From Nocardioides sp. Soil797 (GTDB lineage Bacteria; Actinomycetota; Actinomycetes; Propionibacteriales; Nocardioidaceae): a stretch of DNA of 64,000 nucleotides. Each line of letters opens with the position of its first letter. Positions within the stretch are counted from its first letter, which is position 1. A program made the position numbers and the translations under genes. The notes under the pieces are model-generated. The model saw nothing but the letters and a program-made list of their open reading frames with translations. It ran no database searches and was not told the DNA's origin. Below, in pieces: positions 32,342-39,814 of the stretch. The stretch spans positions 1-64,000 of the forward strand of contig LMSR01000018.1 of the NCBI GenBank assembly GCA_001429555.1, read 5' to 3'.

Positions 32342-32884
32342 TCAGACCCCGGTGACGCCCTCGCCGAATCCCTCGCCCTGTTCCTCGAAGGTCTCGCGCT
32401 CGAGCAGGTGCAGCACGGGTACGCCGATCTTGCGGCGCGCGCGTGAGGTCCAGTCGACGTGGAAGAACTCCGCCACCACGTGGGGCCGGGTCAGGATGAT
32501 CACTTCGCGGCCGTCGACCTTGGTGACGGCGCCGGCCAGGGCATCGACCGGGTGCTCGTGGCTGATCGTGCCGTCGGCCTTGGCGCCTGCGGCCTTCAAC
32601 ACCTTCAAGGTCGTCTCGAGCTCGCGCTCGGAATGCTCCAGGCACTCCTTGCGCACCTCGGCCAGGTCGATCTCGCCGATGGCCATCGCCGGGGCCGCCA
32701 TCACCTCGCCGGCGGACAGGGATCCCATGGCTGCCTCGACGCGAGCCGCGGCATCCTCGACGGGCATCAGCACGTGGTAGACCACCTGCTCCTCAAGGTC
32801 TTCGTGCAGGGAGGTCACCTGGGTGGCGTCCTCTTCTGAGAGTGCCTGCTCGCAGAGCAGGACTACGTCGTAGGTGTTCGCCAT
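32342..32884 (-). CDS. USP-like (HUP-fold) protein
   Basis: The 180-aa product looks like a universal-stress-protein relative: YDVVLLCEQALSEEDATQVTSLHEDL at the N-terminus and REVIILTRPHVVAEFFHVDWTSRARRKIGVPVLHLLE at the end, a typical beta-strand/helix arrangement. The canonical G-x2-G-x9-G ATP motif is not seen, so it may not bind ATP. Start ATG has GGAGG nearby, and TAGGAT at 32919-32924 on the minus strand could be the -10 box. Confidence 0.55.
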   Translation of the reverse strand: MANTYDVVLLCEQALSEEDATQVTSLHEDLEEQVVYHVLMPVEDAAARVEAAMGSLSAGEVMAAPAMAIGEIDLAEVRKECLEHSERELETTLKVLKAAGAKADGTISHEHPVDALAGAVTKVDGREVIILTRPHVVAEFFHVDWTSRARRKIGVPVLHLLERETFEEQGEGFGEGVTGV

Positions 32885-32902
32885 GACAAGGCCTCCGGAT
32901 CG

Positions 32903-34012
32903 TCAGCTGATGGAAAGAATCCTACCGAGGTCGTAGCTGGATGGTTCCTCGAGTTGGGCATATCCGCACGTTTCCGGATCGCGGTCTGGCCGCCATCTCT
33001 TGAACTGGGCGGTGTGGCGGAACCTGCGACCCTCCATGTGGTCGTAGCCGACCTCGATCACCCGTTCGGGACGCAGAGGGGTGAAGGACAGGTCCTTGCC
33101 TGCCGACCAACGACTCTGGGTGCCGGGCACCCGGTCCGGGTTGGCGATCGCCCACTCCTGCCACGCTCCCCACGGGTGGTCGGCGATGTCGCAGACCAGT
33201 GGCTGGAGCTCCTCGAAGAGCTCGGCACGACGGGTTGCGGTGAACGACGCCGAGACGCCGATGTGTTGCAGCTTGTCGTCGTCGTAGAGGCCGAGGAGCA
33301 GTGAGCCGATCAGAGGGTTCTCGGAGGTCGAGGTCTTGTGCTCGCGGTAGCCGCACAGCACCACGTCGGCGGTGCGTGAGTGTTTGAACTTCAGCATCAC
33401 GCGCACGTTTGGTTGGTAGGCCGCGTCCATCGGCTTGCCGACGACACCGTCCAGGCCCGCGCCCTCGAACTGGGTGAACCACTCCTGCGCCTCGGCCGGA
33501 TCCGTCGTCGTGCGGGTGAGGTGACACGGTCCGTCGAGGTCACCGAGTGCCTCCTCGAGGGCCGCACGGCGCTCACCGAACGGCTGGTCGACGTACGACG
33601 TGTCGCCCAGGGCCAGCAGGTCGAAGGCGACGAAGCCGGCCGGTGTCTTCTCGGCGAGCATGGTGATGCGGGAGGCGGCCGGGTGGATGCGTTCCTGGAG
33701 CACTTCGAACTCGAGCCGCTCGCCCCCGTCGTCGGCCTCGGAGGCGACGAAGATCTCGCCGTCCAGCACGCACCTGTGGGGGAGCTGCTCACGGGCGGCG
33801 GCGACGAGCTCGGGGAAGTAGCGGGTGAGCGGCTTGGTGTTGCGCGAGGTCAGCTCGACCTCGTCGCCGTCCTTGAAGAGCAGGCAGCGGAAGCCGTCCC
33901 ACTTGGGCTCGAAGGACAGGCCGCCGAACTTTGCGGGGTCGAGGGAGGTGATCGGGCCCTTCACCGGCTTGGCCAGCATCGGCTTGATCGGCGGCATCAC
34001 GGGCAGGTCCAT
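32903..34012 (-). CDS. ligC: ATP-dependent DNA ligase LigC
   Basis: The 369-aa ligase seals nicks using ATP and is the LigC type associated with NHEJ or base excision repair in actinobacteria. The nucleotidyltransferase motif I is EPKWDGFR with the adenylated lysine K37; LDGEIFVA is motif III-like, and GVVGKPMDAAY plus VMLKFKHSRTADVVLCGY are motifs IV/V. The OB-fold follows. It is a single-domain-pair ligase without an N-terminal DNA-binding domain. A leaderless TAGGGT promoter is present. Confidence 0.93.
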   Translation of the reverse strand: MDLPVMPPIKPMLAKPVKGPITSLDPAKFGGLSFEPKWDGFRCLLFKDGDEVELTSRNTKPLTRYFPELVAAAREQLPHRCVLDGEIFVASEADDGGERLEFEVLQERIHPAASRITMLAEKTPAGFVAFDLLALGDTSYVDQPFGERRAALEEALGDLDGPCHLTRTTTDPAEAQEWFTQFEGAGLDGVVGKPMDAAYQPNVRVMLKFKHSRTADVVLCGYREHKTSTSENPLIGSLLLGLYDDDKLQHIGVSASFTATRRAELFEELQPLVCDIADHPWGAWQEWAIANPDRVPGTQSRWSAGKDLSFTPLRPERVIEVGYDHMEGRRFRHTAQFKRWRPDRDPETCGYAQLEEPSSYDLGRILSIS

Positions 34013-34018
34013 GTCTCG

Positions 34019-34024
34019 ACCCTA
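34019..34024 (-). promoter_or_regulatory. -10 box TAGGGT of ligC
   Basis: On the minus strand TAGGGT is followed by 6 nt and the ATG at 34012. Confidence 0.6.
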
Positions 34025-34105
34025 GGGCAATTTTCCCGAGTCCATGGCTCGCTGCGTGCCGCCGTCGCGACACTCGGGCGACGCGGAATCGCATGTTGGG
34101 TTCGG

Positions 34106-34166
34106 CTTCCGTTAAAGTAGAGTAAGTTAATCAATAATGTTCATTCACGTGATCGATGGAGCGAAG
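34106..34166 (+). promoter_or_regulatory. A+T-rich promoter region of the LicD operon
   Basis: GTTAAAGTAGAGTAAGTTAA (34112-34131) and TCAATAATG follow at unusually low G+C for this genome. TAAAGT or TAATCAATAAT may serve as -10. GGAGCGAAG precedes the ATG at 34167. Confidence 0.45.
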
Positions 34167-34610
34167 ATGACGGTGATCGGCTACGCCCCAGGGGTCTATG
34201 ACCTCTTCCACGTCGGGCACCTCAACGCGCTGCGCCAGGCCCGGGCCGGCTGCGACCTGCTCGTGGCGGGAGTGGTCTCTGACGAGGTGTGCCTGGCCAC
34301 CAAGCTGGTCGTGCCGTTTGTCCCTCTCGCCGAGCGCCTCGAGATAGTGGCCAGCCTCGGCATCGTCGACGCAGTCCGTGCCGAGACCACGCTCGACAAG
34401 CTGGACGTGTGGCGCGACATCCGCTTCGATCGGATCTTCAAGGGTGACGACTGGCGTGGCACGGGCAAGGGCATCGACCTCGAGCGACGGATGAAGTCGG
34501 TCGGCGCCGAAGTCGTCTACTTCCCCTACACCGTGCACACCTCGAGCTCCCAGCTTCGCCGGGCGATCCTCGCCCGATCACCGAGTCAGCCGCTGGGGGA
34601 GGCCTCGTGA
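34167..34610 (+). CDS. Cytidylyltransferase (TagD-like)
   Basis: The 147-aa enzyme belongs to the small nucleotidyltransferase family of glycerol-3-phosphate or choline/ethanolamine-phosphate cytidylyltransferases. Motif HVGH (residues 15-18) in GVYDLFHVGHLNALRQAR and the C-terminal HTSSSQLRR (S-S-T-like motif) are the CTP-binding signatures. It makes a CDP-alcohol for a surface polymer. A LicD-like transferase follows and probably uses its product. GGAGCG precedes the ATG. Confidence 0.88.
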   Translation: MTVIGYAPGVYDLFHVGHLNALRQARAGCDLLVAGVVSDEVCLATKLVVPFVPLAERLEIVASLGIVDAVRAETTLDKLDVWRDIRFDRIFKGDDWRGTGKGIDLERRMKSVGAEVVYFPYTVHTSSSQLRRAILARSPSQPLGEAS

Positions 34611-36238
34611 GCGCGGCCTCCACAATGGCCCCGTTGGCCCATGCCCTCGCCGTCGACGACGAGGGCGTGCGGGTTGCAGGTTCCGGGCTCGAACCCCTGG
34701 TGCTCTCCCTCGACGGGCAGTACCTCTGGTCGTTGACCCCGGCGCGAGACGGCCAGCTCGGCATTGGCGGATGGCGGGTGCCGTGGCCGGAGGTGCTTCG
34801 GCCGCATCTCCGTGGGCGGGCCAGGGTGACGGTGACCGGCCCGAGCGGCGATGCCGCGTTCGATCGCACGGTGTCGCTCGGCGGTGGCGACGATCCGATC
34901 CGTGTCGTCGACTCGTCGGGGCATCCGCTGTGCGTCGACAAGGTCGGGCACCTGACACGTTCGTTCGCGGCCACCGACGTACGCATCCGAGAAGAGATCC
35001 TGGCCGGCACTGGCCGCGCCCTCCGTCACCTGCGTGAGGAGTGCGGGGTGGAGGGCTACCTGAACTACGGTCTGCTCCTGGGCGCCGTCCGTGACGGGAC
35101 GATGATCGCCCACGATTCTGACGCCGACCTCTGCTACCTGAGTCGGCAGACCTCACCGGCCGACGTGATCGCCGAGTCCTTCCGCATCGAACGCCGCCTG
35201 CGGTCCCTCGGATGGCGTCTGCTGAGGATGTCGGGCGGCGACATCAAGCTGCTGCTACCGCTCAGTGACGGGCGCCAGTGTCACATCGACATCTTCGTGG
35301 CCTTCCGCATCGACGGCATCTTCTATCAACTCGGCAACCGGAGTGGCTGGCTGGCCGACGAGGTGATCGTGCCGACGTCGACCGTCGAGCTCCACGGGCA
35401 CCGATTCGCCGCCCCTGCGGACCCAGCGGCGATGCTGGAATTCATCTATGGGCCGCGCTGGCGCACGCCCGACCCTTCGTTCAAGTACGCCGACCGATCC
35501 GCCGGCGTACGACGACTCGACGGGTGGCTGCGCGGCTTCCGCACCGACATGGGCCGGTGGAGCGAGTTCTTCCAGTCACCACTCGAGAGTGACGTGCCGC
35601 GACGTGGATCGGAGTTCGCACGCTGGGTGCACAGGCGCCTCGACAAGGGGGCAGCCGTTGCCGACCTGGGGGCCGGCTCCGGACGCGATGCGATTCATTT
35701 CGCCGCCGTTGGTCGGGAGGTCCGGGCCTATGACTTCTCGCGGGTGTCGCGCCGAATCATCACCCAGCGCTCGCGGCGCCGCAAGCAGAAGGTCGACGTA
35801 CAGCCCCTGATCCTGGGGGAGTTGCGCACCGTGCTGGCCGTCGGAGCCGACCTGGCCCGTCACCCACATCACCTGTATGCCCGGCACCTGCTCGGCTGCC
35901 TTGACGACACGGCGCGGGCGAACCTGTGGCTGCTGTGCCGAATGGCCCTACGCAACGGGACGTCGCTGTTCCTCGAGTTCGCGGCAACCACTGACACGAA
36001 CCTGCAATCGTTGACGTCCGAGCAGGCAATTGTTGTGCCCGCTCCGGCCCCGACGGGGCTGGTGCGACGGCTGGATGTCGACGCGATCCAGCGCGAGGTC
36101 GAGCTTGCCGGCGGCACCGTCGCGTTCGTCGAGACCGGCCCGGGCACCGACATGTTCGACGCCCCGGATCCGCTGGTGTGCCGCATGCGGATCACCTGGG
36201 CCCCAACACCTGCTGACGAGAAGAAGAGGAATCGATGA
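34607..36238 (+). CDS. LicD-like nucleotidyltransferase fused to a SAM methyltransferase
   Basis: The 543-aa product has an N-terminal 120-residue module of unknown type, a LicD/phosphotransferase-like nucleotidyltransferase (YLNYGLLLGAVRDGTMIAHDSDAD with the D-x-D at 170-174, and CHIDIFVA), and a C-terminal methyltransferase (VADLGAGSGRDAIHF, residues 351-364). LicD enzymes move phosphocholine from CDP-choline to surface glycans. The upstream cytidylyltransferase fits as donor maker. The fusion suggests one polypeptide transfers and methylates. GTGA overlap with the upstream gene. Confidence 0.82.
   Translation: MSAASTMAPLAHALAVDDEGVRVAGSGLEPLVLSLDGQYLWSLTPARDGQLGIGGWRVPWPEVLRPHLRGRARVTVTGPSGDAAFDRTVSLGGGDDPIRVVDSSGHPLCVDKVGHLTRSFAATDVRIREEILAGTGRALRHLREECGVEGYLNYGLLLGAVRDGTMIAHDSDADLCYLSRQTSPADVIAESFRIERRLRSLGWRLLRMSGGDIKLLLPLSDGRQCHIDIFVAFRIDGIFYQLGNRSGWLADEVIVPTSTVELHGHRFAAPADPAAMLEFIYGPRWRTPDPSFKYADRSAGVRRLDGWLRGFRTDMGRWSEFFQSPLESDVPRRGSEFARWVHRRLDKGAAVADLGAGSGRDAIHFAAVGREVRAYDFSRVSRRIITQRSRRRKQKVDVQPLILGELRTVLAVGADLARHPHHLYARHLLGCLDDTARANLWLLCRMALRNGTSLFLEFAATTDTNLQSLTSEQAIVVPAPAPTGLVRRLDVDAIQREVELAGGTVAFVETGPGTDMFDAPDPLVCRMRITWAPTPADEKKRNR
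36001..36042 (+). repeat. Coding copy related to the 22-bp repeats
   Basis: CCTGCAATCGTTGACGTCCG and the adjoining GAGCAGGCAATTGTTGT are close to units 2 and 4 of the 21595-21682 array. It is translated within the methyltransferase domain as NLQSLTSEQAIVVPAP. The similarity is suggestive rather than certain. Confidence 0.4.
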
Positions 36239-36510
36239 CCCTGCTTGACGGCGACACCCACCGCTCCGTACGACGGGCCCGCGCGCAGCTGCAGACCGGT
36301 CGCGCTCTCTACCGGCGCTACCGCGACCGCCCACGTGGCATCACCGCCCGGTTGGCTGCGCTTGAGGCGGAGGCGCAGGAAAACCGGCAGCTGAACCGGC
36401 GGATCGCCGAGCTCACCGACGTGGTCGCCGAGCTCTTGGTGCCCATTGCCGACCGGAACGAGACGCAGGCGAAGGTGTTGCTCGAGGAGTACCGCAAGAA
36501 CCTCGTCTGA
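36235..36510 (+). CDS. Small coiled-coil protein (DUF6752-like), 91 aa
   Basis: The product is basic at the N-terminus (RSVRRARAQLQTGRALYRRYRDRPRG) and has a heptad coiled coil (LAALEAEAQENRQLNRRIAELTDVVAELLVP). It matches the short proteins labelled DUF6752 that accompany glycosyltransferase and surface-polymer genes in Nocardioides-type genomes; I am moderately sure of the name. It may be a scaffold for the LicD enzyme, to which it is coupled by ATGA. Function unknown. Confidence 0.65.
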   Translation: MTLLDGDTHRSVRRARAQLQTGRALYRRYRDRPRGITARLAALEAEAQENRQLNRRIAELTDVVAELLVPIADRNETQAKVLLEEYRKNLV

Positions 36511-36609
36511 CGGCGAATCGCGACGGCGCTTCGCTCTCGACCCGTCGGGCCAAGTAACCTTTCGCCCACAGCCCTCTGCGTGAGGACTGGTGTCCCCCTC
36601 GGGGGATGA

Positions 36610-36688
36610 TCCCCGGTTGGTCTGCCGGCAGGGCCCGCCTGACTTTGAATCAGGATTAGCGACGTAGGTTCGACTCCTACCCGGGGAG
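36610..36688 (+). tRNA. tRNA-like gene, anticodon UUG (Gln), unusual variable region
   Basis: The acceptor TCCCCGG pairs with CCGGGGA, the T arm is GTAGG/TTCGACT/CCTAC, and the anticodon arm CCTGA-CTTTGAA-TCAGG gives anticodon TTG (Gln), with G at the discriminator position. It is 79 nt, longer than a normal tRNA-Gln, because two bases lie between the D and anticodon stems and nine bases (ATTAGCGAC) lie in the variable region. The D arm GGTCTGCCGGCAGGGCC can form a long stem with loop CCGG. It may be a functional variant or a degenerate tRNA. The DNA ends in GCA, not CCA. Confidence 0.6.
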
Positions 36689-37207
36689 CAGATCCGCCGC
36701 AGCTTGGGCGCGCCGACGCACGATTCGCGCGAGGATCCCCAGCGTCCCCTTGAGGTTCGCCTCGGAGATCACCGGGAAGATCGACTTCCACTCCGGCAAC
36801 GCAGTTGACCAGTCGTAGTAACTGGTGACGACGGTTCGCGGGGTGCCGTCGTCGGCGGCATCCGCCGCTTCGAGCCGGTAGCCGTAGACGTGTCCGATGG
36901 GCGGCTTGATGGTTCCCTGGATGCTCCAGCCGATCTCGCGGTCCCGTTCGAAGCGCTCGATGACCACCTCGACGTCGTACTCGCCCATCGGCACGTCGCC
37001 GAGCGCCTCCCGATCCATGTGGACGACGAACCGGTCGCCCCGGGCGGTGACGACGTCGCCGGTCGCGTCCATCAACATGCCGGAGGAGTCGATGTCGACG
37101 TGCCCGAGGGGATCGCACAGCACTGCGAAGACCTGCTCGGGTGAGGCTGCGATGGTGCGCTTGACCTCGATGCGCTCGTCCGGCCAGGGGCCAGGGTCTT
37201 CTGTCAT
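36677..37207 (-). CDS. SRPBCC/START-like protein
   Basis: The 176-aa protein is a polyketide-cyclase/SRPBCC-fold protein, a ligand-binding helix-grip fold. ERIEVKRTIAASPEQVFAVLCDPLGHVDIDSSG and TVVTSYYDWSTALPEWKSIFPVISEANLKGTL are typical. Ligand unknown. The ATG at 37207 starts where the fold begins; the longer frame upstream is not supported. Its last codons and TAG stop lie inside the T arm and acceptor of the tRNA-like gene on the other strand (12 bp overlap). Confidence 0.85.
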   Translation of the reverse strand: MTEDPGPWPDERIEVKRTIAASPEQVFAVLCDPLGHVDIDSSGMLMDATGDVVTARGDRFVVHMDREALGDVPMGEYDVEVVIERFERDREIGWSIQGTIKPPIGHVYGYRLEAADAADDGTPRTVVTSYYDWSTALPEWKSIFPVISEANLKGTLGILARIVRRRAQAAADLLPG

Positions 37208-37359
37208 GACGCAGAGGCTATACGGATGCTCCCGGTGCACGTGGTCGTCAAGGTGTGGGCCGATCGGTTCGACGGCGGGCCCTCTCCGTCGACCATGCTG
37301 ATCCCCGGTGAGGCTCAGGCTTCGCAGGCAGTGCCGTCCTTGTCCAGACGGCCCAACGG

Positions 37360-38130
37360 TCAGAGGTCGGTGACCCACCAGGGCTCGCCGGGCGAGCGAC
37401 GTACGGCGAAGACCTTCATCACCAGGCCCTTGTGCAGCAGCCGCCCCTCCCATTCCTCCGGGATGCCGCGGGACAGATCGACGGGGGAGGTGCCGCGATG
37501 CACCGCGAGGTCGCCCTCCTTTCCGGCCGGGAAGCGGTCGGTCTCCGACTCGACGACCTGCAGTGGGAGGTTCCAGTAGCCCTCCTTCATCCGCGTGGCG
37601 TCGGACTCGAGCTTCTCCCGGTCGAGTTTCAACAGCAGGCGGGGTGCGGCCTCGATGTCGGCATTCCTGAGGCGGGTGCGCCGGAACGAGCCCACCGCGA
37701 TCGCGGCGAACAGCAACCCGCCGATGCCGAGGAGGACCGGGACGACCAGGTCGCCGAAGCCGACACTGGACGGGTCGTCCTCCGACAACTGGCCGTCGTC
37801 GGCACGCCAGAGGTCGGCCTTGTCGCCGACCTCCAGGTCGTCGCTGTTGATCCGCCCCGTCTCGCCGTCCTCGGCCACCACGTTGACATGACGCACCTCG
37901 GCCATGTGCCGGGACCTCCGGCCGCCGCGACTCTCCCGGTGTGTGCCTTCTGTCCTGACCGTGACGGACACCTGCTCGGCAGTCTTCGACGTCGCGTCAC
38001 CGGCGAAGGAGACTGCGGCGTAGACGCAGGCCAGGCCGAGTAGGGACGTGACGAGGGCGACGACCAGACTGGTTCGCGTCAGTGAGGCGAGGTCTGCCTT
38101 GGGATCCGCGGTCGGCACGGGGTGGGTCAC
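37360..38130 (-). CDS. Two-helix membrane protein with extracytoplasmic domain
   Basis: The 256-aa protein has a membrane helix near residue 20-42 (SLVVALVTSLLGLACVYAAVSFAG), an exposed domain of about 90 residues (MAEVRHVNVVAEDGETGRINSDDLEVGDKADLWRA), a second helix (LVVPVLLGIGGLLFAAIAVGSF) and a basic cytoplasmic tail. No family is recognised; the layout resembles DUF3592-like proteins. The GTG at 38130 has AGGAG upstream. It diverges from glmU with 192 bp between the two starts. Confidence 0.75.
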   Translation of the reverse strand: MTHPVPTADPKADLASLTRTSLVVALVTSLLGLACVYAAVSFAGDATSKTAEQVSVTVRTEGTHRESRGGRRSRHMAEVRHVNVVAEDGETGRINSDDLEVGDKADLWRADDGQLSEDDPSSVGFGDLVVPVLLGIGGLLFAAIAVGSFRRTRLRNADIEAAPRLLLKLDREKLESDATRMKEGYWNLPLQVVESETDRFPAGKEGDLAVHRGTSPVDLSRGIPEEWEGRLLHKGLVMKVFAVRRSPGEPWWVTDL

Positions 38131-38322
38131 GGGATTCTCCTGATCGGCCTGGCACGGTGCCCGCTCGGGCTCGTGCAATGGTGCCCCAGCGGATTTGCGC
38201 GACCGACGCCACCCGTGAGTGTGCGCCGAATGAATGCACGCCGCCCCGGAAGGCACTTTCGCGTGGCAAACTCTGAGGTCGCACCCGTCACCCAGACGGG
38301 CGTCACCCACGGAGGAGCTGCT

Positions 38323-39735
38323 GTGCCGAACAACCTGACCGTCGTCGTCCTTGCTGCCGGAGGCGGCACCCGGATGAAGTCCAAGACGATGAAGGTGCTC
38401 CACCAGGTCGGCGGTCGCAGCATGATCGGCCACGTGCTCACCGCCGTACGCGCGATGGATCCCGCGCAGGTGATTGCGGTCATCGGCACCCAGCGCGAGC
38501 AGGTCGGCCCCCACATCCATGAGCACATGCCCGAGGCGATCCTTGCCGTCCAGGAGACCCAGGACGGCACCGGGCACGCCGTACGCGTGGCCCTGGAGTC
38601 GGTGGAGCAGCGCGTCGAAGGCACCGTCGTCGTGGTCACCGGCGACACCCCTCTGTTGCGCGGCGACAGCCTGCGCGCCTTCGCCGAGGAGCACGAGGCC
38701 GCGGAGCGCGCGGTCAGCATCCTGTCCGGTGTGGTGCCCGACCCGCACGGCTATGGGCGCATCGTGCGCAACGAGGAGGGCGACGTCGAGGCGATCGTCG
38801 AGGAGAAGGACGCCACTCCCTTGCAGCGCGACATCGGCGAGATCAACTCCGGGATCCTCGCCTTCGACGCCGAGTTCCTGGTCGATGCGTTGTCGCGCAT
38901 CGGCAACGACAACGCCAACGGCGAGTTCTACCTGACCGACACCGTCGGGATCGCCCGCGACTCCGGGCTGACCGTCGGTGCCTACGCGCTCGACGACGTC
39001 AGCCAGACCGAGGGGGCGAACGACCGCGCGCAGCTCGCCGCTCTCGGCCGCGAGCTGAACCGCCGCATCGTCACCCAGTGGATGAAGGACGGCGTGACGG
39101 TGATGGATCCGGAGACCACGTGGATCGACGCTGACGTCGTGCTCAACCAGGACGTCACCATCCTGCCCGGCGTCCAGCTCCTCGGCGCCACCGTTGTCGC
39201 CGAGGATGCGGTGGTCGGGCCGGACTCCACGCTGAAGGACTGCGAGGTCGGCCGCGGCGCCCGCGTCATACGCACCCACGGCGAGCTCGCGGTGATCGGC
39301 GACGACGCGAGGGTCGGCCCGTTCTCCTATCTGCGGCCCGGCACCAATCTCGGTGCCCGCGGCAAGATCGGTGCCTTCGTCGAGACCAAGAACGCCCAGA
39401 TCGGCAACGGGTCGAAGGTGCCGCACCTGACGTACGTCGGCGACGCCGAGATCGGCGAGTCGTCCAACATCGGGGCCGGCACGATCTTCGCGAACTACGA
39501 CGGGGTCAACAAGCACCGCACCAAGATCGGCAACCGTACGAAGACCGGAGCCAACAACACGTTCGTGGCCCCGATCGAGATCGGTGACGACGCCTCAACC
39601 GGTGGCGGGACGACCGTGCGACGTGATGTTCCTGACGGTGCGTTGGCCGTCTCGGCCGGCCCGCAGCGCATCCTTGAGCGGTGGGCGGAGCGTCGCGACG
39701 CGGTTCGCGGGCAGAAGCCGGCATCCGAGGACTGA
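38323..39735 (+). CDS. glmU: Bifunctional GlcNAc-1-P uridyltransferase / GlcN-1-P acetyltransferase GlmU
   Basis: GlmU makes UDP-GlcNAc for peptidoglycan and glycan synthesis. The 470-aa enzyme has the pyrophosphorylase motif LAAGGGTRMKSKTMKVLHQVGG at the start, the TQDGTGHAVRVAL uridine-binding stretch, and a C-terminal left-handed beta-helix (GAFVETKNAQIGNGSKVPHLTYVGDAEIGESSNIGAGTIFANYDG) with the acetyltransferase residues. The GTG at 38323 has GGAGGAG upstream. The supply of UDP-GlcNAc links it to the neighbouring envelope genes. Confidence 0.97.
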   Translation: MPNNLTVVVLAAGGGTRMKSKTMKVLHQVGGRSMIGHVLTAVRAMDPAQVIAVIGTQREQVGPHIHEHMPEAILAVQETQDGTGHAVRVALESVEQRVEGTVVVVTGDTPLLRGDSLRAFAEEHEAAERAVSILSGVVPDPHGYGRIVRNEEGDVEAIVEEKDATPLQRDIGEINSGILAFDAEFLVDALSRIGNDNANGEFYLTDTVGIARDSGLTVGAYALDDVSQTEGANDRAQLAALGRELNRRIVTQWMKDGVTVMDPETTWIDADVVLNQDVTILPGVQLLGATVVAEDAVVGPDSTLKDCEVGRGARVIRTHGELAVIGDDARVGPFSYLRPGTNLGARGKIGAFVETKNAQIGNGSKVPHLTYVGDAEIGESSNIGAGTIFANYDGVNKHRTKIGNRTKTGANNTFVAPIEIGDDASTGGGTTVRRDVPDGALAVSAGPQRILERWAERRDAVRGQKPASED

Positions 39736-39814
39736 CCCTGATTGGCGGCAGGTGAATTCTGGGGGCAGAATCATGAACGGCGCACCACCAGTCGAGCTTG
39801 AGGAGCACCCGGGC

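Noticed and set aside
36610..36688. Selenocysteine tRNA
   Set aside because: The D arm can look Sec-like, but the anticodon is UUG, there is no long variable arm and no sel genes are nearby.
38131..39516. Long N-terminal extension of the membrane-protein frame on the minus strand
   Set aside because: It runs antisense through glmU; only the part after the GTG at 38130, with its AGGAG site and membrane helices, is supported.
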